Notes under the pieces: generated by a model | Told to the model about the DNA's origin: nothing | Databases searched by the model: none | What the model saw: the letters and a program-made list of their open reading frames with translations, nothing else | Origin: Robiginitomaculum sp. | GTDB lineage: Bacteria; Pseudomonadota; Alphaproteobacteria; Caulobacterales; Maricaulaceae | Assembly: GCA_002733735.2 (NCBI GenBank) | Contig: NVWT02000002.1 | Location: 123,474-129,430 of the forward strand | Direction: 5' to 3' | Length of the DNA: 5,957 nucleotides | Made by a program: the position numbers and the translations under genes | In this document: piece by piece, positions 5,101-5,957 of the stretch | Layout of the letters: each line of letters opens with the position of its first letter | How positions within the stretch are numbered: position 1 is the stretch's first letter

Positions 5101-5957
5101 GACAAGACCATCGCCGCATTGGCATTTAATGGCGAAATATAGGCCGTAACCGCGATATTTGCTATTTGGAACTCTTGCAGCACTTTTTCTTGTACCTGAT
5201 CCAAATCAGCAGTTTCCACCCAAGCAAAAACGCTAGGCCCAGAGCCGGAAATCGAGCAACAAATCGCCCCGGCTTTCATAGATGCCGATTGGACATTGTA
5301 AAATGGCGCAATAGATGCGGCGCGTTGCGGCTCGATCAAAATATCGCGCATAACTTGGCGCAATAAAGCAATATCATTCTCATAACAGGCGGCAGTAAAA
5401 CCTGCGATATGCGCGGCAAAATCGATGGTTTTTGCCAAAGAAACCATTTCACTTAATGCCTTGCGACTGGCTGCGGTTTCGATTTGCAAATCAGGGTGAA
5501 ATACTATCGAGCTAATTCCAGATGGTATCGGTAAATGCACAATTTCACCGCTACGATCAGGCAGCAATAATACCAAGCCCCCATGCAAACACGCCGCCAC
5601 ATTATCAGCTGGCGGCGGATCCGATGAAGCCCGCTCACCCTCAAGGGCAAAATCAAATAATTGTTGCCTACCAAGTGGCTGGCCAAGTAACGCATTTACC
5701 GCCAGCACGGCCGCCACACTAGAGGCCGCAGAGCCACCAAGACCAGCACTTTTGGGAATACCTTTTTCAATATCGAGAACTATTCCAAATGGATTTCCTT
5801 GCGCCTTTAAAAGTGCCGCCGCACCGCGCAAAGCAGTATTATCAGCAATCTTTGCTGGCAAGCAGTTCATCAAACCACTTACTGCGCCTAATCTCACACC
5901 TACCATATCAGTGCGCTTTGCAATCACCTTATCGTGGCAACCGGCAAAGGCTTGCCC
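5097..5957 (-). CDS. thrB: Homoserine kinase, GHMP family (N-terminus outside window)
   Basis: ThrB phosphorylates homoserine with ATP to give O-phosphohomoserine, the substrate of the adjacent ThrC. The frame stays open to the window edge, showing about 286 codons. A GTG at 5927-5925 is not accepted as the start, because homoserine kinase-like sequence (CHDKVIAKRTDMVGVRLGAVSG) runs upstream through it. Roughly 20-35 N-terminal residues, including the first GHMP motif, are missing. The ATP-binding motif PKSAGLGGSAASS is present (residues 58-70 counted from that GTG), preceded by IEKGIP. The C-terminal GHMP motif appears as ICCSISGSGPSVFAW. This is the GHMP-type kinase, not the unrelated choline kinase-like ThrB2 found in many alphaproteobacteria. 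The TGA overlaps the thrC ATG, and the operon promoter must lie beyond 5957. Confidence 0.93.
   Translation of the reverse strand, partial: GQAFAGCHDKVIAKRTDMVGVRLGAVSGLMNCLPAKIADNTALRGAAALLKAQGNPFGIVLDIEKGIPKSAGLGGSAASSVAAVLAVNALLGQPLGRQQLFDFALEGERASSDPPPADNVAACLHGGLVLLLPDRSGEIVHLPIPSGISSIVFHPDLQIETAASRKALSEMVSLAKTIDFAAHIAGFTAACYENDIALLRQVMRDILIEPQRAASIAPFYNVQSASMKAGAICCSISGSGPSVFAWVETADLDQVQEKVLQEFQIANIAVTAYISPLNANAAMVLS

Overview
The window looks like chromosomal DNA from a proteobacterium of moderate G+C. Alphaproteobacteria is the best guess. This rests on short intergenic sequences at 241-270, 2413-2558 and 2631-2657, which resemble palindromic repeats I associate with that class. It is a weak inference, because none of the proteins is diagnostic and no rRNA is present. 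Nothing here looks like a phage, plasmid or defence island.

Left part, + strand. The window opens inside the last codons of a molybdate ABC transporter ATPase (modC, TOBE domain, 1-216). A 74-bp gap follows, almost filled by a perfect 14-bp inverted repeat whose right arm is the ribosome-binding site of the next gene. That gene is a glyoxalase II-like metallo-beta-lactamase-fold hydrolase (gloC/ycbL type, 291-965). Next comes an exported DUF4198 protein (1036-1839), with its own possible promoter and a clear Rho-independent terminator (1894-1933).

Middle, 1934-2686. This is a gene-poor gap between two convergent transcription units. It holds unrecognised sequence with small hairpins (1934-2267), a nested inverted-repeat structure that includes a perfect 20-bp palindrome (2268-2395), and a cluster of short G+C-rich hairpins resembling dispersed proteobacterial intergenic repeats (2410-2558, 2633-2653). 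The open frames in this gap look spurious.

Right part, - strand. Three tightly linked genes read leftward. They are homoserine kinase (thrB, cut by the window edge), threonine synthase (thrC) and an AlkC-type DNA alkylation repair glycosylase (alkC). thrB/thrC overlap by ATGA and thrC/alkC by TAATG, so the set is probably one translationally coupled operon. ThrB and ThrC catalyse the last two steps from homoserine to threonine. The DNA-repair gene is a functionally unrelated passenger.

I did not find a convincing new multi-gene system. The best leads are the RBS-sequestering hairpin before gloC, the nested palindromic structure at 2268-2395, and the coupling of alkC to threonine biosynthesis.
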